Source: an uncultured Acinetobacter sp.
GTDB taxonomy: Bacteria; Cyanobacteriota; Vampirovibrionia; Gastranaerophilales; Gastranaerophilaceae
NCBI GenBank assembly: GCA_946623365.1
Contig: CAMORE010000107.1
Location: 1-6,623 of the forward strand
Direction of reading: 5' to 3'
DNA: 6,623 nt
Part shown: one piece after another, positions 1 to 5,407 of the stretch
How the letters are laid out: each line of letters begins with the position of its first letter
How positions within the stretch are numbered: the stretch's first letter is position 1
The notes under the pieces: generated by a model
The model's database searches: none
What the model saw: the letters and a program-made list of their open reading frames with translations, nothing else
What the model was told of the DNA's origin: nothing
Program-made: the position numbers and the translations under genes

Positions 1-27
1 AAAAATTGTTACAAATATTTATTTTGT
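1..27 (-). terminator. weak terminator-like hairpin after miaA
   Basis: Just past the miaA stop, reading leftward, ACAAA and TTTGT can form a 5-bp hairpin (positions 27 to 11). It is followed by AACAATTTTT running to the window edge. The stem is all A/T except for one pair, so this is only a weak intrinsic terminator candidate, and transcription may continue beyond the window. Confidence 0.22.
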
Positions 28-31
28 ACCA

Positions 32-883
32 TCAAATAGAAATTTTTAGATTCGGATTCTTGCGGAACCAGGTTAATTGACGCTTTGCGTAGTTCCTCGT
101 ATGTTGTTTTAACTTATCAACAGCATCTTCAAAAGTACATAAACCGTCCAGATATGATAAAATTTCTTTGTAACCGATTGTTTCCGTAAAATTTTTGATT
201 CTTCCGTATTTTTCCAGTAATTGTTGAGTCTCTTCTATAATCCCTTGTTCTATCATAATATCAACACGTTTATTAATTCTGTCATAAAGCCATTCTCTTG
301 ATTTTAGTTCGGGCATAACCCATTCAACTTCATATTCAGGTTCTTTTTGTGTGTCAACTTCAGATAAAGGTTTTCCTAAAGCATCTATTAACTCTAAAAT
401 TCTAATTAATCGTCTTTTGCTTGTGTCCTTAGTAAGGTTACAAAAAGTAACCTTATCTTTATGCTCAATTTCGTTTAATAAAAAGTCTGTTGGCATTGTT
501 TCAAGTTTTTTTCTTAAATCATAATTTGTTTCCGCTTGCGGCAAATTATAATGTTCAAGTAAAACCCTGAAATATAAACCGGTTCCGCCTGCGATAATCG
601 GAGTTTTTCCTCTTGAGAGAACATCTTCTGTAATTTTTTTTGCATCCCTAGCATAATCTCCTGCCGTATAGTCTTCAAAAGGTTCCGCAATATCAATCAT
701 GTGATGAGGAATACTTTCCATCTCTTCCATTGTTGGCTTGGCAGCAGCAATATTAAATCCCTTGTACACAAGCCTTGAATCAGCTGAAATGACCTCACCA
801 TCAAATTTATGTGCAAGTTCTATTGCTAATTTAGTTTTACCGCTCGCAGTCGGACCAACAACAGCTATTACTTTTTCTTTCAT
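32..883 (-). CDS. miaA: tRNA dimethylallyltransferase (MiaA)
   Basis: MiaA transfers a dimethylallyl group from DMAPP to N6 of A37 in tRNAs that read UNN codons; it is cytosolic. The 283-aa product has the family motifs in order: P-loop GPTASGKT (residues 10-17), the DSxxVY motif as DSRLVY (35-40) followed by AAAKPT, PHHMIDI (59-65), and GGTGLYF (99-105). Further on are the KRRLIRILE helix, GYKEILSYL, and the C-terminal RNYAKRQLTWFRKNP signature of the tRNA-binding end. Length is slightly below the usual ~300 aa but no motif is missing. The ATG at 883 lies just before the P-loop, as expected. No clear Shine-Dalgarno is visible; an A/T-rich stretch directly precedes the start. A weak promoter candidate (TTCAAC, 16-nt gap, TATAAC, reading leftward, 912-939) lies upstream. 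The gene is divergent from the symporter. Confidence 0.97.
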   Translation of the reverse strand: MKEKVIAVVGPTASGKTKLAIELAHKFDGEVISADSRLVYKGFNIAAAKPTMEEMESIPHHMIDIAEPFEDYTAGDYARDAKKITEDVLSRGKTPIIAGGTGLYFRVLLEHYNLPQAETNYDLRKKLETMPTDFLLNEIEHKDKVTFCNLTKDTSKRRLIRILELIDALGKPLSEVDTQKEPEYEVEWVMPELKSREWLYDRINKRVDIMIEQGIIEETQQLLEKYGRIKNFTETIGYKEILSYLDGLCTFEDAVDKLKQHTRNYAKRQLTWFRKNPNLKISI

Positions 884-954
884 AAAACTATTTTACACGA
901 AAACAGATTGAGTTATAAGCTCTACTCCAGAAAGTTGAATAAATCGAATGATTC

Positions 955-983
955 TTTACATTTGACCTCAAAAATTGTAAAAT
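955..983 (+). promoter_or_regulatory. sigma70-type promoter of the symporter gene
   Basis: TTTACA (955-960) and TAAAAT (978-983) are separated by 17 nt, each matching the consensus at 5 of 6 positions. Transcription would start near 990, leaving a leader of about 29 nt that carries the GAGAGGA ribosome binding site (1006-1012), 6 nt before the ATG. Confidence 0.55.
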
Positions 984-1018
984 ATATGGGTTAATATTGT
1001 GTAAAGAGAGGAAAATAT

Positions 1019-2344
1019 ATGAAGTTTCACATGCAAGTACTAATTGCGCTAGGGTTGGGTTTAAAGCGTAACTGGCATATATTCGCGGGACTTGTTCTCG
1101 GTATTCTGGTAGGAATTTGGATGCATCATCATCCGAATATGGTGCTCATGAATACGTTAACATTTGTAGGACAAGTATTTATAAGATTAATTCAAATGGT
1201 CGTTATTCCGCTTGTTATATCTGCAATAGTAATAGGAATTACAAGTGTAGGCGACGGAAAACAAATCGGAAAACTCGGAACGAAAATGGTAGTTTATTAC
1301 GGTATAATTACTGTGGCAGCTGTTTCAATCGGTGCAGCTCTTGCATTAATTATGCAGCCCGGGTTGGGTGCAGCTCATTATATTAATGCTGATGTTGCAG
1401 GTGATATTCAAGCACAAGTTGCAGCTTCAATCGAAGCTCAAAAAGGTAATTTACTAAATATAATACTCGGATTCATTCCTAAAAATCCGCTGGCATCAAT
1501 ATCAAGCGGGGACATGGTGCCGATTATAGTATTTGCTTTGATGTTCTCTATTGCGTTGGCTAAGGTTGGTGAAATTAACAGACCGTTTGTAAGCTTTTTT
1601 GAATCCATTTTCGCAGCGACAATGAAAATTACGGATTGGATTATGAGTTTTGCAGCTCCGGGTGTTTTTGCTTTAACAGCAGTAGCTGTTTCATCATTTG
1701 GAGTTGATATTTTTGCAAGTATTTCAAAATATTTGGGAGTGTTGACAATTGGTTTTGCAATACAGTTCTTTATTGTATATCCGTTATTCTTAAAAATATT
1801 TTCAAAGGTTCCTGTTTTAATGCTTTATGCAGCAATTGCAGAAGCAATGATGGTGGCATTCGGAACGGCAAGTTCTTCTGCAACTTTACCGTTAACAATA
1901 GCGTGTTGTGAAAAAAGAGGTATTTCTCATAAAGTATCGAGTTTTGTCTTACCGTTAGGTGCAACATTAAATATGGATGGAACCGCAATGCTTCAAACCG
2001 TTGCAGTAATATTTTTGACTCAAGCATACGGAGTTGCATTAACTCCCGGTATGGTTATTTCAATAGCCTTGCTTGCAATAGTTGCATCTTCAACTTGTGC
2101 CGGTATTCCGGGAGCAGGTTTGATAACTATTGCACTGGTTCTTAACGGATTGGGATTGAGTCCTGAACAGCTTGTAGCAGGCTTTGCATTCTTGTTTACA
2201 ATAGAAAGAATTACGGATATGATGAGGACATTATTAAATGTAACATCGGATGCGGTTGTTTGTGCTGCTATTGCGGATAATGAAAATGAGATTAATTATG
2301 ATTTATTAAATAATCCTGAAGAGTATGGCGATATAATAAATTAG
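1019..2344 (+). CDS. dicarboxylate/amino acid:cation symporter (DAACS/SDF family)
   Basis: This is an inner-membrane secondary transporter that takes up glutamate/aspartate or C4-dicarboxylates with Na+ or H+ (GltP/GltT/DctA/GltPh family). The 441-aa product is mostly hydrophobic, consistent with eight membrane helices plus two re-entrant hairpins. Visible signatures are the hairpin-1 serine-rich motif TASSSATLP (283-291), NMDGT (318-322, cation site), GIPGAG (362-367, hairpin 2), and DMMRTLLNVTSD (400-411). In the last motif D400, R403, T404, N407 and D411 line up with GltPh D394, R397, T398, N401 and D405. The arginine equivalent to R397 points to an acidic substrate rather than a neutral amino acid. 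Exact substrate and coupling ion cannot be read from sequence, so no gene symbol is given. The ATG at 1019 has a well-spaced GAGAGGA site. The gene stands alone between its own promoter and terminator. Confidence 0.93.
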   Translation: MKFHMQVLIALGLGLKRNWHIFAGLVLGILVGIWMHHHPNMVLMNTLTFVGQVFIRLIQMVVIPLVISAIVIGITSVGDGKQIGKLGTKMVVYYGIITVAAVSIGAALALIMQPGLGAAHYINADVAGDIQAQVAASIEAQKGNLLNIILGFIPKNPLASISSGDMVPIIVFALMFSIALAKVGEINRPFVSFFESIFAATMKITDWIMSFAAPGVFALTAVAVSSFGVDIFASISKYLGVLTIGFAIQFFIVYPLFLKIFSKVPVLMLYAAIAEAMMVAFGTASSSATLPLTIACCEKRGISHKVSSFVLPLGATLNMDGTAMLQTVAVIFLTQAYGVALTPGMVISIALLAIVASSTCAGIPGAGLITIALVLNGLGLSPEQLVAGFAFLFTIERITDMMRTLLNVTSDAVVCAAIADNENEINYDLLNNPEEYGDIIN

Positions 2345-2361
2345 TTATTTTGAAAATAACT
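2343..2361. repeat. perfect inverted repeat over the symporter stop codon
   Basis: AGTTATTTT and AAAATAACT are perfect 9-bp complements around a single G. The repeat begins inside the TAG stop of the symporter gene. As RNA it would fold as a short A/U hairpin upstream of the stronger terminator. It has no T-run of its own, so it may only protect the mRNA 3' end. Confidence 0.5.
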
Positions 2362-2376
2362 TATGCAGATTAGCAA

Positions 2377-2418
2377 AAGACAGAAGATTGTGTCATAAAA
2401 GATGCAATCTTCTGTTTT
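2377..2418 (+). terminator. intrinsic terminator of the symporter gene
   Basis: ACAGAAGATTG (2380-2390) is perfectly complementary to CAATCTTCTGT (2405-2415). The stem extends to about 14 bp through A-U pairs and one G-U pair, with a 14-nt loop, and is followed by TTTTAT. It separates the symporter from the tmRNA promoter that begins 10 bp downstream. Confidence 0.75.
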
Positions 2419-2427
2419 ATGGTCTAC

Positions 2428-2456
2428 TTGAAAAATATGAAATATCCGCTTATACT
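2428..2456 (+). promoter_or_regulatory. tmRNA promoter
   Basis: TTGAAA (2428-2433), a 17-nt gap, then TATACT (2451-2456) form a strong sigma70-type promoter. Start near 2463 would give a precursor with about 40 nt of 5' leader for RNase P to remove. A second arrangement, TTGAAC (2468-2473) with an 18-nt gap to TAAAAT (2492-2497), would start almost at the mature 5' end and may be an alternative promoter. Confidence 0.6.
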
Positions 2457-2502
2457 GATAATACTAATTGAACTTTGACGAATTGAATAAATAAAATATT
2501 AA

Positions 2503-2905
2503 GGGGATGCACCGGCTTTGACGTTGTGATTGGTAGATCCGGATTGCGAGTCCGAGAGCTGTTCTCGGTTATCAACGGGCAAACTAAATTAAATGACAAC
2601 AACGTTGTTTCATTGGCTGCAAAAAGAGCTGAAAAAGCTGCTTTATTAGCTGCATAGTTGCAGCACCAGCCCATTCTTCCAGACCAGCTTGCCGTTTGGG
2701 TTAAGAATGACCGCATGCAAGACGCAGTACTCAAATGATGGTATGAGTATCAAGTTTACCATTGGAGGTTAGGCTTCCGTAAAAAGTCTTTGGTCTTGTT
2801 TAGGTTTTGTAACTTTCCTTGCTAAGACTGAGATAATAAGTTACTACACTCGTAGATGTCAGTTTGTATCCGCATCGGACGCGGGTTCGACTCCCGCCAT
2901 CTCCA
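2503..2905 (+). ncRNA. ssrA: transfer-messenger RNA (tmRNA)
   Basis: tmRNA rescues stalled ribosomes with SmpB and adds a degradation tag. The alanine-tRNA-like half is visible: the acceptor stem GGGGATG (2503-2509) pairs with CATCTCC (2898-2904), has a G3-U pair (the alanine identity element), and is followed by discriminator A2905. The T-arm has GCGGG (2881-2885) pairing with CCCGC (2893-2897) around loop TTCGACT. CCA is not encoded (AGATTT follows). The 5' region CGGCTTTGACG resembles the conserved GGxUUCGAC block. A hairpin CCGAGA/TCTCGG (2552-2568) is a candidate for pseudoknot 1. The tag reading frame ends at TAG (2655-2657). If the resume codon is GAC at 2595, the tag is DNNVVSLAAKRAEKAALLAA, 20 residues, ending in the expected Ala-Ala. 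The NNVV start recalls the NNIV of cyanobacterial tags. The span of 403 nt is normal. Confidence 0.95.
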
Positions 2906-2911
2906 GATTTT

Positions 2912-2941
2912 AAAAGGACTTTAGAGAAAGGTCCTTTTTTT
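2912..2941. terminator. bidirectional intrinsic terminator (tmRNA and metallopeptidase gene)
   Basis: GGACTTT and AAAGGTCC form a stem (GGAC/GTCC plus TTT/AAA, one bulged G) closed by an AGAG loop, six bases after the tmRNA end. A run of seven T follows on the plus strand. A, reading leftward, TTTT follows the same stem, so it can also stop the convergent gene that ends at 3007. A second small palindrome, ACCTATAGGT (2945-2954), followed by a T-run on the plus strand, may back it up. Confidence 0.75.
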
Positions 2942-3006
2942 AATACCTATAGGTGTATTTTTTTGAGTAGTTTGATTATTTCGGCAAAGTCACTTTTGAA
3001 AAATTG

Positions 3007-4089
3007 TTATACCATTGGTCCATTATACTTTTTGTACAATGCCATTACATCATCTGGCAATATTTTTCCCTCTATTAAGTCTGCAAATGTTTCTGCCACA
3101 AATTCTAAAGGTGATTCTTGCGCATATACTGATACTTTACCAGCTGTTTCTTGAATAGTCGGAGTATTCAAAAATTCTTTTGTTATATCAGAAACAGGTT
3201 TACCTTGTAAAATAAATTCATCAGCTTTTTTCATCAATTCATAGTCTTTTGCTAAATATTGATGTCGCAAATGTCCAAGTTCATGATTTAATGTTTGATA
3301 AATAGATATTGGCTTTTCTTTCCACTTCCCATTTACCATCTTACCATCTTGAATGCTTTTCATATCACTCATTAATTTTAATTTATTTTTTAACGACAGA
3401 TTATTACTATAATTATTCACACGTTCTATAACATTCGTTATAAAATCTGTTTTATAAGCATCATCTATAATTATATATTTACCATTTTTATTTTTTGATA
3501 TAACAGAACCAGTTCCAATAGCTTCTTCTATAAATTTATCAAAATTGTTAAATGTAGACATATTTACACCCAAAATATGACCCTCAATATTTTTATTATA
3601 TTTAGCAGAGGATGTCATACAAAATGGTGCCGTAATTTGTTTTTCTTTCATATTAGCAATAATCTTTGGATAAGATGTTTTATCAATGCTTTTGCATTTG
3701 TTATGAATAGTTGTTAACCATTCATTAATAAAATTTGCCATTTCTAAATCATTTACATCATAATAAATTACACCAAGCTTATCTTTTGCATATTTTTTAG
3801 CTTCTTCAAAGGTTTTAGCTTCCTTAAAATCAATATGTTTTACAACTTCTTTAGCTTGAGAACCTCTGCCTTTTGCAATTAGTCCAATCGCAAGAGCAGC
3901 CGCACCCAAAATACCTAAGCCTATTCCTACTTTTGCTCCATTAGACATTCCTGTTTTCTTTTTACCGTTTATTTCTACAGTATCAGGAGGATAATCTTTG
4001 ACAGGTGAAGATTGTGACCTAAAATTTGTCTGCATTTTAGGCTGAATATTATTAAGATTGATTGTTTGAATATTTGTACCTACAGACAT
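3007..4089 (-). CDS. putative membrane-anchored zinc metallopeptidase (HELGH), otherwise unknown
   Basis: The 360-aa protein is not one I can name. Residues 1-50 are polar, rich in Asn/Gln/Lys and look disordered. Residues 53-72 (from KVGIGLGILG) form one hydrophobic, Gly/Ala-rich membrane segment followed by a basic stretch, which suggests a cytosolic N-terminus and an exported C-terminal domain, or a plain anchor. The domain at 90-360 contains HELGH (269-273), a zincin HExxH motif in which the two His bind zinc and E270 would be the catalytic base. About 56 residues later comes SPLEFVAETFADL (327-338), where E329 or E333 is a likely third ligand. This HExxH plus distant E-F-x-A-E arrangement recalls anthrax lethal factor-type (ATLF) gluzincins. 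A TAGGAAA ribosome site ends 6 nt before the ATG at 4089. It stands alone and converges on the tmRNA. The substrate is unknown. Fold assignment is inference. Confidence 0.8.
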   Translation of the reverse strand: MSVGTNIQTINLNNIQPKMQTNFRSQSSPVKDYPPDTVEINGKKKTGMSNGAKVGIGLGILGAAALAIGLIAKGRGSQAKEVVKHIDFKEAKTFEEAKKYAKDKLGVIYYDVNDLEMANFINEWLTTIHNKCKSIDKTSYPKIIANMKEKQITAPFCMTSSAKYNKNIEGHILGVNMSTFNNFDKFIEEAIGTGSVISKNKNGKYIIIDDAYKTDFITNVIERVNNYSNNLSLKNKLKLMSDMKSIQDGKMVNGKWKEKPISIYQTLNHELGHLRHQYLAKDYELMKKADEFILQGKPVSDITKEFLNTPTIQETAGKVSVYAQESPLEFVAETFADLIEGKILPDDVMALYKKYNGPMV

Positions 4090-4130
4090 GGTTTTCCTAT
4101 AATCTTCTACTATTTATATAAAGTATTCCA

Positions 4131-4185
4131 AAGCAAAAAATTTGCTTATTTAAATAATTAGATTTTACAAATATTTACATGTAAA
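4131..4185. repeat. cluster of perfect palindromes upstream of the metallopeptidase gene
   Basis: Three perfect inverted repeats lie within 55 bp: AAGCAAA/TTTGCTT around AAA (4131-4147), TTATTTAAATAA (4146-4157) and TTTACATGTAAA (4174-4185). They sit 42-96 bp upstream of the metallopeptidase start. A TATAAA-like -10 box for that gene (reading leftward, 4113-4118) lies between them and the start, without a good -35. They could be operator sites, but an A/T-rich region gives such palindromes easily by chance. Confidence 0.35.
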
Positions 4186-4195
4186 AATGTAGTCT

Positions 4196-4219
4196 GTAGG
4201 TTGGGGTTTCTACCCCAAC
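4196..4219 (+). repeat. REP-like palindrome with 5' GTAG
   Basis: GTAG (4196-4199) directly precedes a GC-rich hairpin: GTTGGGGT (4200-4207), loop TTCT, ACCCCAAC (4212-4219), an 8-bp perfect stem. REP sequences bound by RAYT transposases have this form, a GTAG tetranucleotide 5' of a short hairpin. No T-run follows, so it does not look like a terminator. It lies 27 bp before a short ORF that resembles a RAYT N-terminus. Confidence 0.55.
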
Positions 4220-4245
4220 AATAACTTTTATTGTAAAATCAACAT

Positions 4246-4311
4246 ATGAATTACAAAAGAGTTTTCGTTCCTAATAGCCATGTAGAGTGGGTAAAGCTGC
4301 ATTCTGATTGA
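4246..4311 (+). pseudogene. possible N-terminal remnant of a REP-associated tyrosine transposase (RAYT)
   Basis: A 21-codon ORF begins MNYKRVFVPNS, which resembles the common start of RAYT/TnpA_REP proteins (M-x-Y-R-R-x-x-x-P-N-S). It then leaves the family pattern and stops at TGA. None of the later RAYT hallmarks (the His-x-His single-strand nuclease motif, the catalytic Tyr, the C-terminal W-P-x-S-S-F block) can be found in any frame downstream. There is no ribosome binding site. The match is only 11 residues, so it could be chance; its position between two REP-like repeats raises its credibility. Confidence 0.25.
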
Positions 4312-4345
4312 AGTTTAGGCAAAATTTTCTGAGCGCGTACCCACC
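4282..4345 (+). repeat. second REP-like element, long-loop palindrome with 5' GTAG
   Basis: GTAG (4282-4285) and one A precede GTGGGTA (4287-4293), which is perfectly complementary to TACCCAC (4338-4344) after a 44-nt loop. The GTAG-GTGGGT...ACCCAC pattern is like a widespread REP type, but the loop is unusually long, suggesting a decayed or expanded copy. It shares the GTAG start and G-rich arm with the element at 4196. Confidence 0.4.
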
Positions 4346-4370
4346 AAATATTTAATGGTGGAAATGTACG
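4336..4370 (+). repeat. imperfect hairpin overlapping the second REP-like element
   Basis: CGTAC (4336-4340) and CCACCA (4341-4346) can pair with TGGTGG (4356-4361) and GTACG (4366-4370), giving 11 bp with a 4-nt AAAT bulge on the 3' side and a 9-nt loop. It competes with the 4287/4338 pairing for the same CCCACC bases, so the two folds are alternatives. It may be the 3' end of the same mobile repeat. Confidence 0.4.
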
Positions 4371-4630
4371 AACAATGATTGCTAAATGCCTATTTAAAAA
4401 TTTTCTACCTGCTTTTTGAATTACCAATTTTCGTCCTTTTGTGTGCTTTAGAATTTGTCTGTATTTAAGTCGGTAAGGGCGCAATTTTTGCTCCAAATAA
4501 TTATAAAAATATCTGTTCAAAATCTATAGACCAACCGTTATTATTCATTTTAGTTATATTTACCTCCTAGCTAAGTTTAATTTGTTCGTTTTGAAGGTTA
4601 TTTAGAAAATGTGTAAAATGGTTTAAATGT

Positions 4631-4655
4631 GTAATCCGGCCCTGTTGGGCGTTAC
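4631..4655 (-). other. 5'-end hairpin of the minus-strand transcript
   Basis: GTAA (4631-4634) pairs with TTAC (4652-4655), and GCCC (4639-4642) with GGGC (4647-4650) around a TGTT loop. The predicted start of the leftward transcript (about 4657) places this hairpin at its extreme 5' end, a position typical of mRNA-stabilising stems. It could also be another REP-like fragment. Confidence 0.4.
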
Positions 4656-4663
4656 AAAACAAC

Positions 4664-4692
4664 TTTATATTGTAAAAGTCGACCTTTGTTAA
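4664..4692 (-). promoter_or_regulatory. leftward promoter for the decayed gene
   Basis: Reading leftward, TTAACA (4692-4687), a 17-nt gap and TATAAA (4669-4664) form a good sigma70-type promoter (5 of 6 matches in each box). The start would be near 4657, with an untranslated leader of about 110 nt before the ATG at 4548. Confidence 0.5.
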
Positions 4693-4697
4693 TTAAC
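4688..4697. promoter_or_regulatory. GTTAATTAAC palindrome between divergent promoters
   Basis: A perfect 10-bp palindrome overlaps the leftward -35 box and lies 11 bp from the rightward -35 box. A regulator bound here could affect both genes. It is short and A/T-rich, so this is only a candidate. Confidence 0.25.
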
Positions 4698-4708
4698 CAA
4701 ATGCACGC

Positions 4709-4737
4709 TTGCACTAAAAGTATTTTTTATATATTAT
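4709..4737 (+). promoter_or_regulatory. candidate promoter of the 198-aa protein gene
   Basis: TTGCAC (4709-4714), a 17-nt gap and TATTAT (4732-4737) would start transcription near 4744 and give a leader of about 67 nt. The -10 box is good and the -35 box weak. Confidence 0.42.
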
Positions 4738-4810
4738 AAATGTGAAAATTGTTGGTTATAACAAAACAAAGATTTTTTAGGCTAGCCGAATCTTGAGGAG
4801 AGATGTATAT

Positions 4811-5407
4811 ATGCGTATAAGTTCCATGAACTGTAATTATAGTGCAAATTCTAAATCATACCCCGCCGTATCTTGTAAGGGATTAATAAGGGATAGATCT
4901 TCTTGGCCGATTATTAGAAATATGTCACAAAGTGATTTATTGGAATTTAAACAAATAGAACAAAGGCTGTCAAAAACTAAGTTTTGGGATTTAAAAATAT
5001 CCGGTATAGGTGAAAAGTTTAAAGAACTTAAGTTTCATTTTATAAATAAAAAGAATCCTAAACATGTTATTACAGATGGCATTTATCCTTATGATATACA
5101 TGGTAAATCAATAAAGTTTTATTCTATAGTATATGGTCCTGAGAATACATCATTCAATACATTGGAAACATTGAATATGCCTTCGGAAGAACGTGCAGAA
5201 GAGCTTTATCATAAATATCAGCAAAATGCTCTATATCTCAGAAATAGAGAATATAACGTAGCACCTTTAGAGAGTTTAAAAATGAAAGAGGTAGAACTTG
5301 ACATGCTTGAAGAAGTATCGGCGCTATCGGAAGAAAATCATAAAATAACAAAGGTTTGTACCGATATTTACTTGAAAAATTTTACCGGTAATGATTATAG
5401 CTATTAA
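4811..5407 (+). CDS. hypothetical protein, probably lineage-specific
   Basis: I chose the ATG at 4811 (198 aa) because AGGAGAG (4796-4802) lies 8 nt before it. An in-frame TTG at 4793 would add six residues but would overlap that site. The protein has no signal peptide and no membrane segment. Residues 1-35 are polar and Ser/Asn-rich, with a SCKGL stretch (21-25) like the short S-F-K-G-type leaders I associate with small Gastranaerophilales proteins. Residues 40-80 are charged and mostly helical (DLLEFKQIEQRLSKTKFWD), then an aromatic, probably beta-rich part (91-110), then helices from 124 to 180 (PSEERAEELYHKYQQN; EVELDMLEEVSALSEE). I do not recognise a catalytic motif or a named family. 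It is intact and has good start signals, so it is probably expressed. It lies between the repeat zone and the rRNA operon with no operon partner. Confidence 0.75.
   Translation: MRISSMNCNYSANSKSYPAVSCKGLIRDRSSWPIIRNMSQSDLLEFKQIEQRLSKTKFWDLKISGIGEKFKELKFHFINKKNPKHVITDGIYPYDIHGKSIKFYSIVYGPENTSFNTLETLNMPSEERAEELYHKYQQNALYLRNREYNVAPLESLKMKEVELDMLEEVSALSEENHKITKVCTDIYLKNFTGNDYSY

Larger units (their letters stand above)
4251..4548 (-). pseudogene. decayed small gene with intact 5' signals
   Basis: Reading leftward, a perfect AGGAGG (4568-4563) precedes an ATG at 4548 by 14 nt. The frame encodes MNNNGWSIDFEQIFL and stops at TAA (4503-4501). A +1 shift near that stop enters a longer open frame that continues ...YNYLEQKLRPYRLKYRQILKH, very basic. 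It then runs into the REP-like repeats, where the reading looks spurious, and ends at 4251. A promoter (4664-4692) and a 5' hairpin (4631-4655) lie upstream, so the locus has the parts of a real expressed gene. I infer an ancestral small basic protein broken by a frameshift and by the repeat. I do not recognise the product. The alternative is a functional 15-residue leader peptide or a chance frame. Confidence 0.3.

Noticed and set aside
1117..2039. Other-frame ORFs inside the symporter gene.
   Set aside because: They are shadows of a clearly conserved transporter frame.
2450..2734. Minus-strand open frame of 94 codons.
   Set aside because: It lies across the tmRNA and its promoter, and has no start signals or family resemblance.
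2864..3154. Plus-strand open frame of 96 codons.
   Set aside because: It starts inside the tmRNA 3' half, crosses the terminator and overlaps the antisense of the metallopeptidase gene.
4196..4219. Intrinsic terminator for the minus or plus strand.
   Set aside because: The stem is good but no T-run follows directly on either strand, and GTAG precedes it, which favours a REP-like element.
4251..4520. An 89-codon minus-strand frame starting at a TTG, as an intact gene.
   Set aside because: The TTG has no ribosome site, and its C-terminal third is just translation of the REP-like repeats. I treat its upstream part as a possible frameshifted continuation of the ATG at 4548.
4090..4810. CRISPR array or att site.
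   Set aside because: No direct repeats of constant spacing are visible, and there is no tRNA gene or integrase nearby.
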